The position numbers and the translations under genes were made by a program. Below are positions 1 through 12,408 of a stretch of 64,000 bases of DNA, in pieces. The number at the start of each line of letters is the position of its first letter. Position 1 is the first letter of the stretch. Source of the DNA: Nymphaea colorata (taxonomy: Eukaryota > Streptophyta > Magnoliopsida > Nymphaeales > Nymphaeaceae); the NCBI RefSeq assembly GCF_008831285.2, contig NC_045149.1, positions 15,154,578 through 15,218,577 on the forward strand, read 5' to 3'. The notes beneath the pieces were generated by a model. The model had not been told where the DNA came from and searched no databases. It saw only the letters and a program-made list of their open reading frames with translations.

Positions 1-676
1 TGACAAACACACAAAAGTGGAAGGCACAATTCACTTTCGCATTGTATATGCATTATCTAGCCATACACTTGGATCCACATTTTAAAATTTTCTGGTTCGC
101 ACCCTCAGTATTCAGACCTGTGTGTTTTATTTCAGCAATGATGAGGTCGATTGGGTAGGTAAATTTGATAAACAACTTACGTCCATGAGGTCTATAGATA
201 ACCATAACTTGTTAGTCAGTATGTTCATACAACTGCTTTTCGTTATGTGCCTAAGAGATTCCTTCTTAGATAGAGATTACCTTTTTGCCCATTACCAAAG
301 AATCGGCTGAAGCTCTTTTGATAATGAAAATAACTGCCTTTCTTTTACATTTTTTTGAGACTATAAGCAATGTACAGATGAGTTACAGATCTATTGTATA
401 GACAAAAAAAGGCAATAGATGTACAGCTGAACGGTGGTGATGTCACATGATGTTCTTATTTCTCCCCTACCTTACATCAGTCTCTTTAAGTTTTTCACTA
501 TGTTGCTGCTTTTAAAATTTTCTTGTTTGACTTTCTTGTGCTGCTCAGATGTCTATTCAAATGTTGATCGCTTGTCTAAGTTCCTTAAGTTTGATTTCTT
601 CTTAGAAATAATGAAGAATTGCACGTGCTTGCATTTAGGTGGAAGCTTTTAAGAAGTGTCTTATGTTGTTCTGTAG
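1..676 (+). other. Upstream part of the NOG1-like gene, mostly intron
   Basis: This stretch precedes the first exon I can read with confidence. A pyrimidine-rich tract ending TTTATTTCAG at 126-135, followed by a short open stretch and a GTAAAT donor at 159, could mark one more small exon (136-158), but the phase cannot be settled. The exon encoding the segment just before the G1 motif was not found by eye. The N-terminus lies outside the window or in unreadable exons here. Confidence 0.3.
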
Positions 677-3600
677 ACATTACGTGCCATGCCTGTGGTG
701 GATCCAGGCACGCCCACCCTATGCCTTGTAGGAGCCCCAAATGTTGGGAAATCATCACTAGTTCGTGTACTATCATCAGGAAAACCTGAGGTCATTGTCC
801 TTGTCATATGTGATTGTTTTATATGATTTCTGTTTCTAGCTGCTAGTTCATAGTTGATCTCATATTATAGGTTTGTAACTATCCATTCACGACAAGAGGC
901 ATACTGATGGGTCACATTGTTCTAAACTATGAGCGCTTCCAGGTGCTTTTTTCACTTTTCTAAATGGCAGATTCCCTTTTGCATGTGAAACCTATTTATT
1001 AAGGTGGAAAAATTGATTTCAGGTGACTGACACACCTGGCCTTCTGAGGAGACCTCATGGTATGGGATTTCTCATTTTATATGGTGCCATTTCATTTTCA
1101 GCCTAAAGTACTTTGCAGTCGTGTAGGCATTTTGTTTTCATCACAAAGAAATTTGCACTTATGCACCAAACAACTTCATAGTACATGTACACAAATCTAG
1201 ATATGTACCTGAAGGCTGAAGCTATCTGGAAAATGAAAGTGTTATGGTTACCCCAATTATTGCTGTTACAAATGGCTACTAAGTACTAAGTTCCATTTTA
1301 TATGAACCTGTAGTAAATCATACTGCTCTGGTTATTTAATACTAGTTTCAGCATTTTTATAATCTGCTTTCTTGTTGCAGCTGTTACTACTTACTACTCA
1401 TCGTCCCTAGACCTTTAAGAGACATTTGGATTTTAGCATGAGATATTGAAAAAAACATTTTTTGATGTAAAATACCCATGGCGTTGAAAGTATGGAAAAT
1501 CCGAGTGACTTGTTATGACATCCCGATAATATTACAACAGTATCCTAAAAGTCCCCTGCACTCTGAAAATTGAGAGAACAAATCCTAAACTCAGTACTTT
1601 GCAGTTTAATTTTTATGAATGTTTTTCCTCATTTGCTTAATAAACAAATTTTCTTCATTTCTCCCACTTCCGTAATTTTGTCCAATATTTCCCTGAGATT
1701 TACTAGATATTAGTATTGTGGGGACTTTGCTTTGCAAGACCGGTATTTGTGACGACACTGCTAATTGAAGAATATGGAGGTGTGATATTATGTTGAACAG
1801 TTAAAGTATTATCTGAATCTGAAAAAAAGAAATTGAAAGGGATCCTCAACTTATGCTCTGAGTTGTCTATGCTTAGAGCCTTTCCATGGTCTTACTCTTA
1901 CATAAGTAGCTTCAATTTGTAAATCTTCCATTTGTCACCAGCCAGTGCTTTTGATTAGAATGATATGTTGCAGATCTTTTAAGAGTTCAGTTCTCTAATG
2001 CCCATTTAAAGAAAGTATGGCTATTAAATTTGTTGTTTTACATTTAGTTTATACTTCACACGAAAGGTTATATGCATCATAGGAATAAGAGTTATTGTAT
2101 CATAGCTTGTTATGCTAAAACAACTTATTTGTTTTGTAAATTTCAGATTGTCTATTCAAAGTAGCAATATCCTTAATCAGTAATTTAAAGAGAATAAAAC
2201 CATCTATTTGTCTTCTTAGTCACTAATGTTAAAAAGAATAAAATCACCTATTCCTGAACAAAAAACTCCAAAATATTGTAGCAAATTAAATTCCTACGAG
2301 GAGAAAATTTTACAGCTAGAATGAAGTGGCAACTTGCTTGCGGCATTGATTGTTTCATGAACTTGCACTCAAGGAAACTTCTTTAACAAAGTTGGCAGTG
2401 CAAATAATTGCCAAAGTAATCTAAATAAAGTTAAGCTATTACAGTTGCATGGTATTGTAGTATTCTCCTTCCAACCCCCCTTCTCTGCCCTGGATTATCA
2501 TTAACTAAGTTATGGCTCTTGATATTACTGTCCCCTTGTTTTGTATTATGTGGTATCTAAGATGAGAGGAACAACATCGAGAAGTTGACTCTTGCTGTTC
2601 TTTCGCATTTGCCCACTGCCATACTCTATGTTCATGATCTTTCTGGTGAATGTGGAAGTTCACCTTCTGATCAGGTATTCTGTATTTTCCTCATCTTTTA
2701 CTCCCGTTCTCTCTCATATTGTGAGCATGTTGTGAATGCATTTTAATTTGTCACATGAATATAAGAATGGGTATGATGAATTTTTTCCTTTGGTAAACCT
2801 GTTGTTACAAGTTTTCCAAAAATTAAGCTGTGAATAAAGCAAATAAAATTCTTTGAAATGTCGAAGGCTCTCCCTTCAGAAAAGCATTTGGGGAACAAAA
2901 GTCCTAATTATATTTCTTATGGGCATTCTAACGTTGCTTGCCTAGTACTTAGCTCATTGCATCTCGGATGTATATTCTCTTTTGGCTTCTCTATTTTGTT
3001 TGTATCTCTCTAGAAATTCACTTGTCAATGTGGTGATTGATTCCCCGGGATTTAAACTGAACCTTTCTTGGCTTTGTATGATTTACTAGCTCTCTCTGTT
3101 TCACTACTGACGTAGGTAGTTGAGAACACAAGCAAATCAAATAGGCATGTATTTCATTCCATATCCTTTTTGTCAGCTTGATATCAACTGAGCATCTGTT
3201 TGATCACCCATTAACTTATTTGATTGGATCATGAATAAATTTAGGTGCTTGAAAAAGCTTAATTTGAGTCCCTGGTTGTTTGGCTTAGCACCTCAACTTG
3301 TCTTGGTTGCAATCTCATGTGCTCTGACACTATAAATCTGGAGGAGGAAATTGGTAGTTGAATGATTCAGTAGTCATCAGGCTTTCTTTCTTATGAGTAT
3401 TCAAATTTTCCAATCCTTATACAGCTAGAATTGCTCTAGATAGCAATACGGGAAAGTAATGCAACCAGTTCTTGGTGTGTACATGTACCGTATCGACTGT
3501 CAAGTCATGTTTAAAACTCTAGCAATAATTAGTGTTCGATCTATTGCAATATTTAAAGAAAAGCCAGAAAGATTGTAATCCTAGAAGTCTTGAGTTTTTT

Positions 3601-5043
3601 CCCCTTCATAAAAGGATATTCCTCAACCTTTGAATAGGAAACTATTTTTTGCTATATGCAAGTGCATCATGAAATAATCGGACTGTGGATAGGATTATTC
3701 TTTCATCTTGTTCATCTCAGAATTGCAAACTTATCCTATATGATAAGGTCAATATCTAGAACTATCACCTGTGGACTTTTCTTCTCCTGTGGTTTGGAGT
3801 TCTCGAATAGGAGGTAGGTTCAGACATTGGTTCTCTTAGTTCATTTTGCCTCCCTCTTCATGCAGAAAAAAAATCCTTTCACTTGATATTTTTTCTGAAG
3901 TGGAAAGTTTTGTGGCAACAAAATTACATCTCAATCTGTTTTTGCAACATGGAGACTGGGGCAACTGCTTTCTACTTTCTGTGTTGGCAAATATGCCTGA
4001 GTGCAACATTTCTTTCATTGAGTGGAACTGGAAGTTGTTGCTTGTTAACTATCTCAATCTGAATAGACTGCATTGTCTGAGGTTCCCTGCAGACAGAATA
4101 GCGTACATGTTGATCAATTGAGAATTTGTGGAAATTGGTTTGTCAAGTGCATCCATATTGGTGCATTTTATGCTATTATTTGTGGACTGCTTATACATTA
4201 TGCTCTTTAAAGTTTAACATCACTTTCTTTTTCTATTATCCTTTTCTTTAGTTTGTCACATATAAGGAGATCAGAAGTAGATTTCATGAGCAGCTTTGGC
4301 TTGATGTTATTTCAAAATGTGATCTGCCACTCGCACAGTCCACTTCTGATACCGATGAGGGTGATGAAGTTGCTAGGTATAAAAGGTTTGGACCAGATGG
4401 GGCAATCTGTGTTTCAGTCAAAACAGAAATTGGAATACCTGAGGTAAGGATCCTGCACCTGTATGCACCAAGGTGATTCGTAATTCAGTGGCAATTTTTT
4501 GTTTCTCTTTCTTACTTCCTCAATAAACTAGTGAGTTTAATAGTAGTTTGTTATCAAATTTGTTATGCTTTCATGCTGCAAAACCCAGTTGCTAGTGCTG
4601 ACTGTACTAATGTCCTGTTATTTTATAATCTTTCCTCTCTTTTTTCTGCTGGATTTTGTTGTTGATCCTCTTGAATGAAAATTGAAAAAACCCACCCATC
4701 CGAAAGACTGGCTGAGCAAGAGCATAAATGGTTGGCCTTAGCCTCTGTGACTAGATTGCTGGGTTCTAATATTTTTCTGAGCAACCAGAACTGACCTGGT
4801 TGAAACCAAACCTGGCCAGCTTATAATTCGCGAAGCTGCTTTATTGAGTGCTGAAGGTAACGCGTAACTCTTTAGTGAAGAAATGAGTGAGCAGGACAAA
4901 AACTGTTATTTTGGTTCCTCCTGGTAAGCAGATCCTTTTGTTTGTGCATAATGCAGCTGAAGCATAGGGTCCACGATCTACTTATTCATCAGCTGGCTAA
5001 GATTAGGAGCCAAAATGTCATTGGAGAAGGCTACCAACATTAG
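677..5043 (+). CDS. NOG1/Obg-class GTP-binding protein, organelle-type (5'-partial)
   Basis: Six 3' exons of a P-loop GTPase: 677-790, 871-942, 1023-1059, 2562-2674, 4252-4443 and 4957-5043 (TAG). Spliced they give 204 codons with consistent phases. The first exon carries the G1 loop GAPNVGKSS after TLRAMPVVD, the pre-G1 signature of the NOG1 family. The second carries NYPFTTRGI (switch I region), the third DTPGLL (G3), and the fifth SKCDLP (G4-like, replacing NKxD) followed by SVKTEIG (G5 region). The protein ends soon after the G domain, unlike cytosolic NOG1 proteins, which continue with a long C-terminal NOGCT region. This fits the shorter plant homologues thought to act in organelle ribosome assembly (Arabidopsis PDE318 type). 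The family assignment is strong; the organelle location is inferred because the N-terminus is missing. The intron before 2562 is 1.5 kb and the one before 4252 is 1.6 kb. Confidence 0.85.
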
Positions 5044-6317
5044 AGTTCAGATAGAGTGAACCTGCTGAACACAAAGGTGATCCCTTGTCTCTCCTATTCT
5101 TGTATTATTCAATATTAGGAGTCATGGGAGGTGTGTTTTTGTGTTTCTGCTGTAACGATGCATCCCCCTCAAAAGGGGAGATCATCCACGTATGTTGTAT
5201 TCAACACTTTTTTATTCATGATTTATCCGATGTTTCTAACATGGAGTCAACTCACTCACCAGTTTTTTAACGCGGCACCTTTTCTTGTGTTTTCCAGATC
5301 GTGCTAGTAACGCTGACTTGGGAGTTTTTAAAAGAGTAATGTAGCTGCTTACTGCCAAGGCGGATTTCAGTTGCATAGAAATCGACGTGATTTCAGATGA
5401 AATTATCCTGCCAAGGAAAATCTGCCTATCGATGTTCCTACAGCTGGGTTAGTGATTTACAGTAGACAGCGAGAAATGTTTGTCAGGATTCAGGACGGGG
5501 ATTTCTGGGCGTCCCAGGGGAAGAAATCATGAATTTTTTTATTTGAACAAGGGCAATGAAGCACGTAAGACTTGCTGTATTAGGAACTTGCAAACTTGCC
5601 AAGCTTTGTGGAGCTTGTGCATATCTTGCTATGATGTAGCAAATACTGGTGACGCCTTTCAAAATTTCGCAGTCAAGGCTTTGAGACACGCACCTGTAGC
5701 AATCGAAATTTGTTTCCTTGCCTGTGGAGCATTAGGAGCCGTTTGTACTTCCACTGTGGAAACTTTGAAATCCGCCCTTTTTAAAGAAGCGAAATAGTAT
5801 AAAAGAGAAGAAAAAAATTACAAATAATCTTTCTTCTACATATGACCCGTAAAGCCCTTTAGGTCATGCCAAGCCTCGTTTATCTCAACACAATTTATTT
5901 ACGAAATTGTTGGGCTAGAGGATCTGCATTTCTAGGCTAATGAAAAGCTATGCAGGAATTTTAGAAATTCATTGCTTATGTTGAAAACCTGTCCCGTGGC
6001 CTACAGTGATAAGTTCTTGCCTGTTTCCATCTGAAGTTCTGGAAGTGTTTATATGAAACCATTCAGAACGGTTTTAGTCACGTAACTCTATTGAACATAG
6101 AAACTATGTTTTGGAACGTAAAACTTGCATGAGGCATTCATGATGTGCATGCACAAATGCAGGACATGATCACAGTTCAAGATAAGGTCGAAGCCATAAA
6201 CAAAATAACCAGAAGAAGAAAATTATGACATTTGCATTCAATTTTAATAAAGCTTGTTGAGCAACATTGAGAAAAAAAAAAAGATCAGTTACTACAGAGA
6301 AACAGTACGCCTATAGA
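5044..6317. other. Intergenic region with 3' flanks of two convergent genes
   Basis: This holds the 3' flank of the GTPase gene and of the convergent mTERF gene. An open stretch at 5480-5797 starts at TTG rather than ATG and resembles no family I know. Nothing else is supported. Confidence 0.4.
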
Positions 6318-7889
6318 TTATCTCGCCGTCACTTTCGTCTTCTTCCTCAGAAACAATTTCATTTCCTGGTAGTTCCAGGACTCCCCCATACTGAAAGAAG
6401 GTCCTTTCGCATCTGAATCAATGAAAGCTCCCTGCATTCTCTCCTCAAATCTTTGGTCGCTGCAGTTCAGCAGCCAATCCAAGCAAAACTGAAGTCCTTT
6501 GCTCGACGCCCTCCCATACCGAGGCTTAATCCTCATTTCCAAGCTGTAAGTAAAGTATGCTGGAAACTCCACAATCTCCTGCACCGGCCTCTTCATCTCA
6601 CTCTTAAAGAAGTAAAAACTGTTCTTCATCAGCTCGATTCTTAGAGCAACCAATTGTGGGCAAGCCACCACCATCTTAGCAACATCCTCAGTGGACATAC
6701 CCCGTCCCTTGAGAAAATCCAATGGCTTTGAAATCACAGATTGGTTCAAGCTAACAATCTGAGGCATCTTCTCTACAATGCGGGCGAACCCCTCAGGATC
6801 GACCTTGAACTTCAAGTTGAAGAAATACAACTGTGCAGACAACTTTGCCTTCAATGGCATTCCTAAAATTTGTGGGTACTGTGTAATAATGGCAGGAAGG
6901 CTCTCGCGGCGAATCCCAAAACTAAGCAAGCTTTCCACATTGGGCTTCATGGATTCCTCCAAGCTATACCCAAGTATGTAAGGTCTCTTTTCAAACATCC
7001 TTGCCAATACCTTTTTTGGGAGACCCAAACTGACCAAGTAATCAACAATGGGTTTGATCATGGTGCCCACCCTCATTCCCAGTATGTAAGGATACTGTGT
7101 CATCATAGGGCCAATGTCTCTCGGACTAACCCCTATACTCACCAGGTACGCTACGGAAGTGCTCATGGTTCCATCAAGCTTGAACCCAAGTAGCTCAGGG
7201 TACTTCTGCAGCACATAGGCAATATCCTGCCTCTCAATGTCGATTCCTCGGAGGAACTTCACAACAGGAACGAGATCAACGACGACGCTGGCATGCAAGA
7301 CTTGCGGGTAGCTCTTCACAAATTCGCCGAGCTTCGAACGATGGATGCCAATCTTCTCTAGGTAGCCCAGAACAGGGATCATGTTCTTCCTCATGCTGCA
7401 ACCCAACATGAGCGGATAGGCGTTCATGTCGTCAATGTTGAGGCCAATGCGCATGAGAAACTCGACGCGCTCCTGCATGACCTCGACGGTGGAAGGGAGT
7501 TCGACACGCTCGAGTTCGTCAGGGACCACACCTATGCTCTTCAGGTAGTCGCAGATGATGACTTTAGAGACAAGCTTCTCTTTTCGGCCCTGGATAACAC
7601 CCCACGTGACCGACGGCATCTCATACTCTGGGAATTTGCTGGAGCCAGAAGAGAAGGGCCTTTTGGAGATCAAGTAAGGGTACCTAATTGGAGAGGAAGC
7701 TCTAATTGATAGGATGACAGGCGATTGGGGGCAGTGAGTTGGTGAAGATTGAGAAGAGGAGAGGCTTGTCAAGTCGAGGAATGGGGTTTTTGTTGCAGAG
7801 CTTCTGGGGGCCAAGGAAGGAAGGGAAAAGCATTTGGACAGGGGATGGGGCGTTGGAAATGGGCATTTTCGCCTGAATAGGGAGCTCAT
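6318..7889 (-). CDS. mTERF-family organelle protein, RUG2/BSM (mTERF4)-like
   Basis: Single-exon reading frame of 523 aa on the minus strand, starting at the ATG at 7889 and ending TAA at 6318. The frame stays open upstream to 8009 but without another ATG. The first ~80 residues are rich in Ser, Pro, Arg and Phe with few acids, as in a plastid or mitochondrial transit peptide. From about residue 150 there is a series of ~35-residue helical mTERF repeats with the typical Pro-containing motif, seen as SYPQVL, KYPELLGF, QYPYILGM, KRPYILGY, QYPQILGM, KMPQIVS and ACPQLVAL. The C-terminal block CLDWLLNCSDQRFEERMQG followed by an acidic stretch matches what I recall of Arabidopsis RUG2/BSM (At4g02990), the mTERF4 group; maize mTERF4 acts in plastid group II intron splicing. 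The lack of introns is usual for the family. The mTERF call is near certain; the RUG2 orthology is probable. Confidence 0.93.
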   Translation of the reverse strand: MSSLFRRKCPFPTPHPLSKCFSLPSLAPRSSATKTPFLDLTSLSSSQSSPTHCPQSPVILSIRASSPIRYPYLISKRPFSSGSSKFPEYEMPSVTWGVIQGRKEKLVSKVIICDYLKSIGVVPDELERVELPSTVEVMQERVEFLMRIGLNIDDMNAYPLMLGCSMRKNMIPVLGYLEKIGIHRSKLGEFVKSYPQVLHASVVVDLVPVVKFLRGIDIERQDIAYVLQKYPELLGFKLDGTMSTSVAYLVSIGVSPRDIGPMMTQYPYILGMRVGTMIKPIVDYLVSLGLPKKVLARMFEKRPYILGYSLEESMKPNVESLLSFGIRRESLPAIITQYPQILGMPLKAKLSAQLYFFNLKFKVDPEGFARIVEKMPQIVSLNQSVISKPLDFLKGRGMSTEDVAKMVVACPQLVALRIELMKNSFYFFKSEMKRPVQEIVEFPAYFTYSLEMRIKPRYGRASSKGLQFCLDWLLNCSDQRFEERMQGAFIDSDAKGPSFSMGESWNYQEMKLFLRKKTKVTAR

Positions 7890-9239
7890 CCTTAGAGAGG
7901 AACTAAGGGGAAGACTGATGCATATAAATATTTTTTCTCTCTGTTTCTCGTCCTTCTTCTGATACTGTGGTTCTGCAATAGACACAAGAAATAGGGTGAG
8001 AGTGGGCAAATTCAGGAGGACTCTAAAACAACGCTGTTAGAGGAGTTGAGGCGAATTGAGGCGTAAGCCATGAGGCCCTGAGGCCCTGAGGAGTGAGCTT
8101 CAAGATCAAATCAGTGAAATGTATAATATGAATAACAATAACGAAAACATCGACAAACAACATGACAGCGAACTGCTGAATCCAGAACTCTTGACTGATC
8201 AAAATACTATACAAGCAAGTTCCTTATTTTAAACAATCACTCACATTCATAATGCCATCGCAGAATCCATATTCCTGCCCCTCTCACAGTCCACCATCAA
8301 CAAGTTCCATGACACCATATCCTCCTGAGGCATTTCATCAAACGATTTATGTGCAACCATCGAATTCCCCAGATGTCACGCATTTAGAATCACATAATTC
8401 CAAAGAGACTGCACGGGCAAGAGAGCGAGCAAGTAGGTGGTGACGGGAGAGAGAGAGAGAGAGGAGAGCTCTCAAGAGAGGAAAGAGCAGAGGGTTAAAC
8501 CGGCGCCGGCGAAACAAAGCTTCCTGCGGCGTTGAGAATCGCCGTTCAGCCGTGAGTAAGAGAGGGAGAACCCTGAGAAAACGCAGCAGCTTAAAGGGAG
8601 GTTGCGGGACTGAAACAGGGGAAGAACGACGAAGGAAAATTTTTAACCAGCGCGTGAGGCGGACGCCTCCGTGAAGAGCATGCCTTACGCAGCCCTTAAC
8701 AGACACGGCTTGTCTAGTGAGACCCCTTCTCTTCTCTTCGAAAGAGAGACCCTAGGCACGGGCTACTTTCCACACTCGCCCGCGGCTGGAGCCCAGTCCA
8801 TCTCGAGTACGGTCCACTCATGTAAACAAACTACTTGGCTCGAACCCAGTGCAGCTACTTTACAAGCCAAGCACGAGCTCGACTGGAAATTTTGAACAAG
8901 CTCGACTGGAAATTTTGAACAAGCTCGACTGGAAATTTTGAACAAGCTCGACTTGGTTTCAGGCCAGAAAAGAGTCCGAAAGCCCTCCCATTCCCTTTGC
9001 TTGCAGGGTCTTGAGCGGTGTCTGCATCAATGGAGCTTGACTTGATAAGCTCGTCCGCTAAGACCAAATACAAGCTAACTTGAAGCTCGATCACTTAACT
9101 GCTCATGCTATGCTCGAGCTTACAAGCAAACGTTAAAAATGGTCCAGCAGAACAACACAGAAACGATAAACTCCTGACCGAGACACACAAGCAAATGAGT
9201 GACAAGCTAACTACCAGGGGAGCAGGCAGGGGTCTTGGT
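7890..9239. other. Intergenic region upstream of the mTERF gene
   Basis: Contains the mTERF promoter side, a short GA run near 8449-8463, a GC-richer stretch (8500-8800) with no recognisable product, and the start of a zone rich in AGCTCGA-type words (8870-9120, again at 9720-9840 and 14040-14110). Such words recur in decayed plant repeats. No gene is supported. Confidence 0.4.
8877..8952. repeat. 23-bp tandem repeat, about 3.3 copies
   Basis: The unit GCTCGACTGGAAATTTTGAA plus CAA begins at 8877, 8900, 8923 and (partial) 8946, a constant 23-bp spacing. The three full copies look identical, so the array is probably young. Confidence 0.9.
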
Positions 9240-9400
9240 TCTCCTTGAAGAACCCGTTTTTAAAAATTTTCATTATAAAATTTTTAAAAAGTTATATTTC
9301 GACCTTTGTTAAAATTTTGGAACTATAGTTTAACCTCTTAATGAAAAATTTTGGAACTATAGTTTAACCTCTTAATGAAAAATTTAGAGGTGACAAAAAA
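9240..9400. mobile_element. AT-rich transposon relic related to the one at 41.8 kb
   Basis: After GAGCAGGCAGGGGTC comes an AT-rich tract with TTAAAATTTTGGAACTATAG. A very similar order of words (CAGGGGCCCC, AT-rich tract, TTTGGACCTT, AAACTATAGTTT) occurs at 41828-41985, so both are copies of one dispersed family. A 34-bp segment is tandemly doubled at about 9317-9384. No coding capacity; the class is unknown. Confidence 0.5.
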
Positions 9401-10194
9401 GAAAGAAAAGCAAACCAAAAAAGAAAGAAAGGAAAGGGTATTAGAAACGGGTGAATAATAATATTCCTTTTTCTTGGACACTTGCAAAGAATGAGATGAT
9501 GCTCAACCTTAGGGGTGGAGTCATGAATTTTGTGTTACGGGTTGAACTATAGTTTTAATTTTTTTAAAAAAATATTGAAACATATTTTTTTTCAAAATTT
9601 TTATATAAATTAAACTAAATTTTTAATACTTACATCTAACATTTTAATAAGTGAATGGGATCAAAATCCAGATCGTGCGGCCCACCCCCTTTGTCTCCAC
9701 CGAGTTGAGACTGAGCTCCAGGATTTGATTAACTACTCGGTTTCAGTTCAAGCTCAAGCTCAAGCTCGAACGAGCCGATCCGGTAGAGTTGAGCTTAGGC
9801 GAGTTCAATTCCTGTAGTTTGGGTTTGAGCTCAACCTATCTATTTAATGAATGAATGAGCTGAGTAATGGAGCTTAGAGCAGTGGAATTCGCAAAACTTG
9901 CTGACATGAGCCATTTAACATTCTGTATCAAAAAACATTCAACGGCATATGCACACGAGCAGCCTGAAGAACAATGAAACAGTAAGATTCTAGAAACGTA
10001 CACACACAATAATCTGTTGGCGTTATTTTCCTAGATTAAACCATCCAGCACCAATTAACATGCAGAAGGAAATGGATTTTTTTTTTGGGAGATGGTGTGC
10101 TTGTTCATGGGAACTGTTTCATTGTACAATCAGCATGAGAAGTTCACGGCTATGGAGGTAATTAATTGGTAAATATATGGTAGCAAGAAAGATT

Positions 10195-11725
10195 TCAAAT
10201 TGGCTTCCTGATCTTCTCCAGCACATTCTTCTGCACCATCTTCACTGTAAACAGAGCACCTATTGTAAAAGCTGGGACAAATGCTGCATCAGGAACGAAC
10301 TTCAATGTCTTCTTCAATGGCGGCACTTGCTCGCCTACCCGCTTCGTTATCATGGCCACTGGTGGAGCAACGATGCCGGTAATCATAGTGTTCATGTTGG
10401 ATTTTTTGCCCTTTCTTAGTAGATCCTCAATGAAATTCTTCAATTCTTTCTTCTTCTCCTCTTGGTCCGACTTTTTGTTCCACGTTTTGTGGAAGTTCTG
10501 GACAATAAAAGACAAACAAAAGAGAAACTCATCTGAATCATTGGAAACATGATTATCATGAGTATCGTTTTCTTACACACAAACACTTTGATGTCAACTC
10601 TTACTAATCTGCTGTAACTGCAGTACTTGTCAGATAAAAGAAGCCAACCTGTACTTCCTCAAGAGATGGCGGATCATACTGCAGTCCTGGCATGCAAGAA
10701 TTGACTGTACTGCTCTCAGTAAAGCAACAAAGAAGATAGTGTCAAACATTTCACTCAGATTTGAACTCAAATAAAAAAAAAAAAAAAAAATCAAGGACGG
10801 AAAGAATTGGTAATGGACAGACTTCCTACTTCAGTACACTGAGAATCGCCAGTTGAACTGTCGCAAGATCCATCTGTTTCTGTTCGGAAAGCTCGACGAT
10901 TTGATCGTAAACCCTGTCCACGACTGAGTTTATAGAAAGGATATCTGTACAATTGTAACGTTAGGAGCTTCAATTAGTAAACAAAAAAGGGAACATGACA
11001 ACTGAAAAGAATATCATGCGGCATTTCGTAAACTCAGGGATCCATCTTGGAAAAGAATAACTTCATTTTAGATTGTTCTAAGCAAGATTTCTCATTCTCT
11101 TTATCAAGGAGCATGATTGCCGCCAACAAAAGGCGGATGTTTGAGAACAATAGCGGCACACTATAGCACAATTGATGCCATAAGTAATGGGATTCGAAAG
11201 ATTTTTGCTAATATAATGAAACAAGGTATAGACCACATAAAACACAACTGGATCACATAAATCTCTCAAATTACATTCTTAAACAGTCAGGGATCCTCCC
11301 CCTTCATTTTTGAGGATGAACAATCCCCAAATGGGAATTAACAATGTACTTTTATTGGGTACCAAGCAAAAGTTCAAACAAATGGCAAGGACCTTGATTG
11401 TGAACTTAAGAATTCGCTATATTCACTTGTCCATCTCTTCATGTGCTCTCATGCATGCGCCCATAAGACAGAGGGTGAGAAAGAAAGAGAGCAATCAGGA
11501 GTAACAATTGTTAGGAACCTTGAGCCTATTTGAACTTTACAATCTAACCGTATCATTAGACTGACCATTGTTCTTTTAGATTAGCACAAATAAATCAACA
11601 TGAATTGTAAGAAAATGCAGAAATACAGAGCAAACAAATGCCCAAATCCATCATAACCCAAACACCATCGCATTAATTACCTTTTGTTGGGATACTCAGA
11701 GGCAGCCCCATCCCTATCAAAGAAT
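10195..11725 (-). CDS. Degenerate EF-hand-family protein, copy A
   Basis: Minus-strand gene with well-supported exons 10830-10944, 10649-10712 and 10195-10497 (stop), and a likely upstream exon 11681-11725; the N-terminus is unresolved. The splices join in phase to give VYDQIVELSEQKQMDLATVQ, then LNSTVNSCMPGLQYDPPSLE, then VQNFHKTWNKK and a C-terminal half with TGIVAPPVAMITKRVGEQVP and FVPAFTIGALFTVKMVQKN. That layout (two EF-hand-like helical pairs, a DPPS linker, then a hydrophobic APP...KR.GE.VP tail) matches a plant family annotated as calcium-binding EF-hand proteins. Here the second loop reads roughly WNKKSDQEEKKK and lacks the alternating Asp/Asn ligands, so calcium binding is doubtful. 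Copies B and C lie at 14.6 and 15.8 kb. The reading frame was chosen because it stays open in copies A and C while the alternative has stops. The function is unknown. Confidence 0.65.
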
Positions 11726-12370
11726 CTGGAGAGGAGGAGAAAACAAACAAGTTATAGCAATTGAAGCTACTTCTGTGTCTTCAAAATGAATAGGGCGAAG
11801 TTCAGTCTGATATATGGGTGTTCACAAAGGGCACAAAGGCATGGCTTCACAGTGTTAACAAGGAAGCTTGCAAGAATGGAAGCAAGGAATAAGAACTCAC
11901 CACAAGACAAAAAAAGGGCATATTCACAACCTGTTGCTCTTCAAGAGCACTTCCTCCAGTAATATCATGTCAGATGTCGATTACGACCAAGGTTTTTTTG
12001 CAAGCTTGTGCAGGTGGTAGCGGGAAACCATTAGCTTGACGTTGGGATGGATGATTCGTTGGTTCTTGGGGAAGGTATCGCTTTTTGGCTGGCAGTAAAA
12101 TAACGCCATTTGATTCTTGTCCTGAGCCCTGGCCTTTGGCCGGGTTCTGTTGGAGAGGACAAGGTTCCAAAATGTGCACGTTTGGCTTTTTTCTCGTTTA
12201 AGATTGCAAGCAAACGTCGATCGATTCATTACTCGGAGTACGTCTTTCCAATGGTGAGACAACCTGGTTATACGGAGAAGAGATCGCTTGTCATAAGAGG
12301 AAAAAAGAGAGAGGGTCTCTTCCCATATTGTGCCCAATAGAGGTTGGCGATCCTACCTTACCGTCGTTAC

Positions 12371-12372
<2 letters not shown>

Positions 12373-12407
<35 letters not shown>
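12373..12407. repeat. (GA)n microsatellite
   Basis: Uninterrupted GA dinucleotide run about 35 bp long, just upstream of the phosphofructokinase pseudogene. Any reading frame through it is only an Arg-Glu run. Confidence 0.95.

Positions 12408-12408
<1 letters not shown>

Noticed and set aside
5480-5797. 105-codon open stretch after the GTPase gene
   Set aside because: No ATG start, no family resemblance and no homologue in the window.
7890-8009. Upstream extension of the mTERF reading frame
   Set aside because: It opens at TTG, not ATG; the first ATG at 7889 directly precedes a transit-peptide-like sequence.
10791-10973. Alternative frame through the third EF-hand exon (copy A)
   Set aside because: The same frame has stops in copies B and C, while the chosen frame is conserved and splices in phase.
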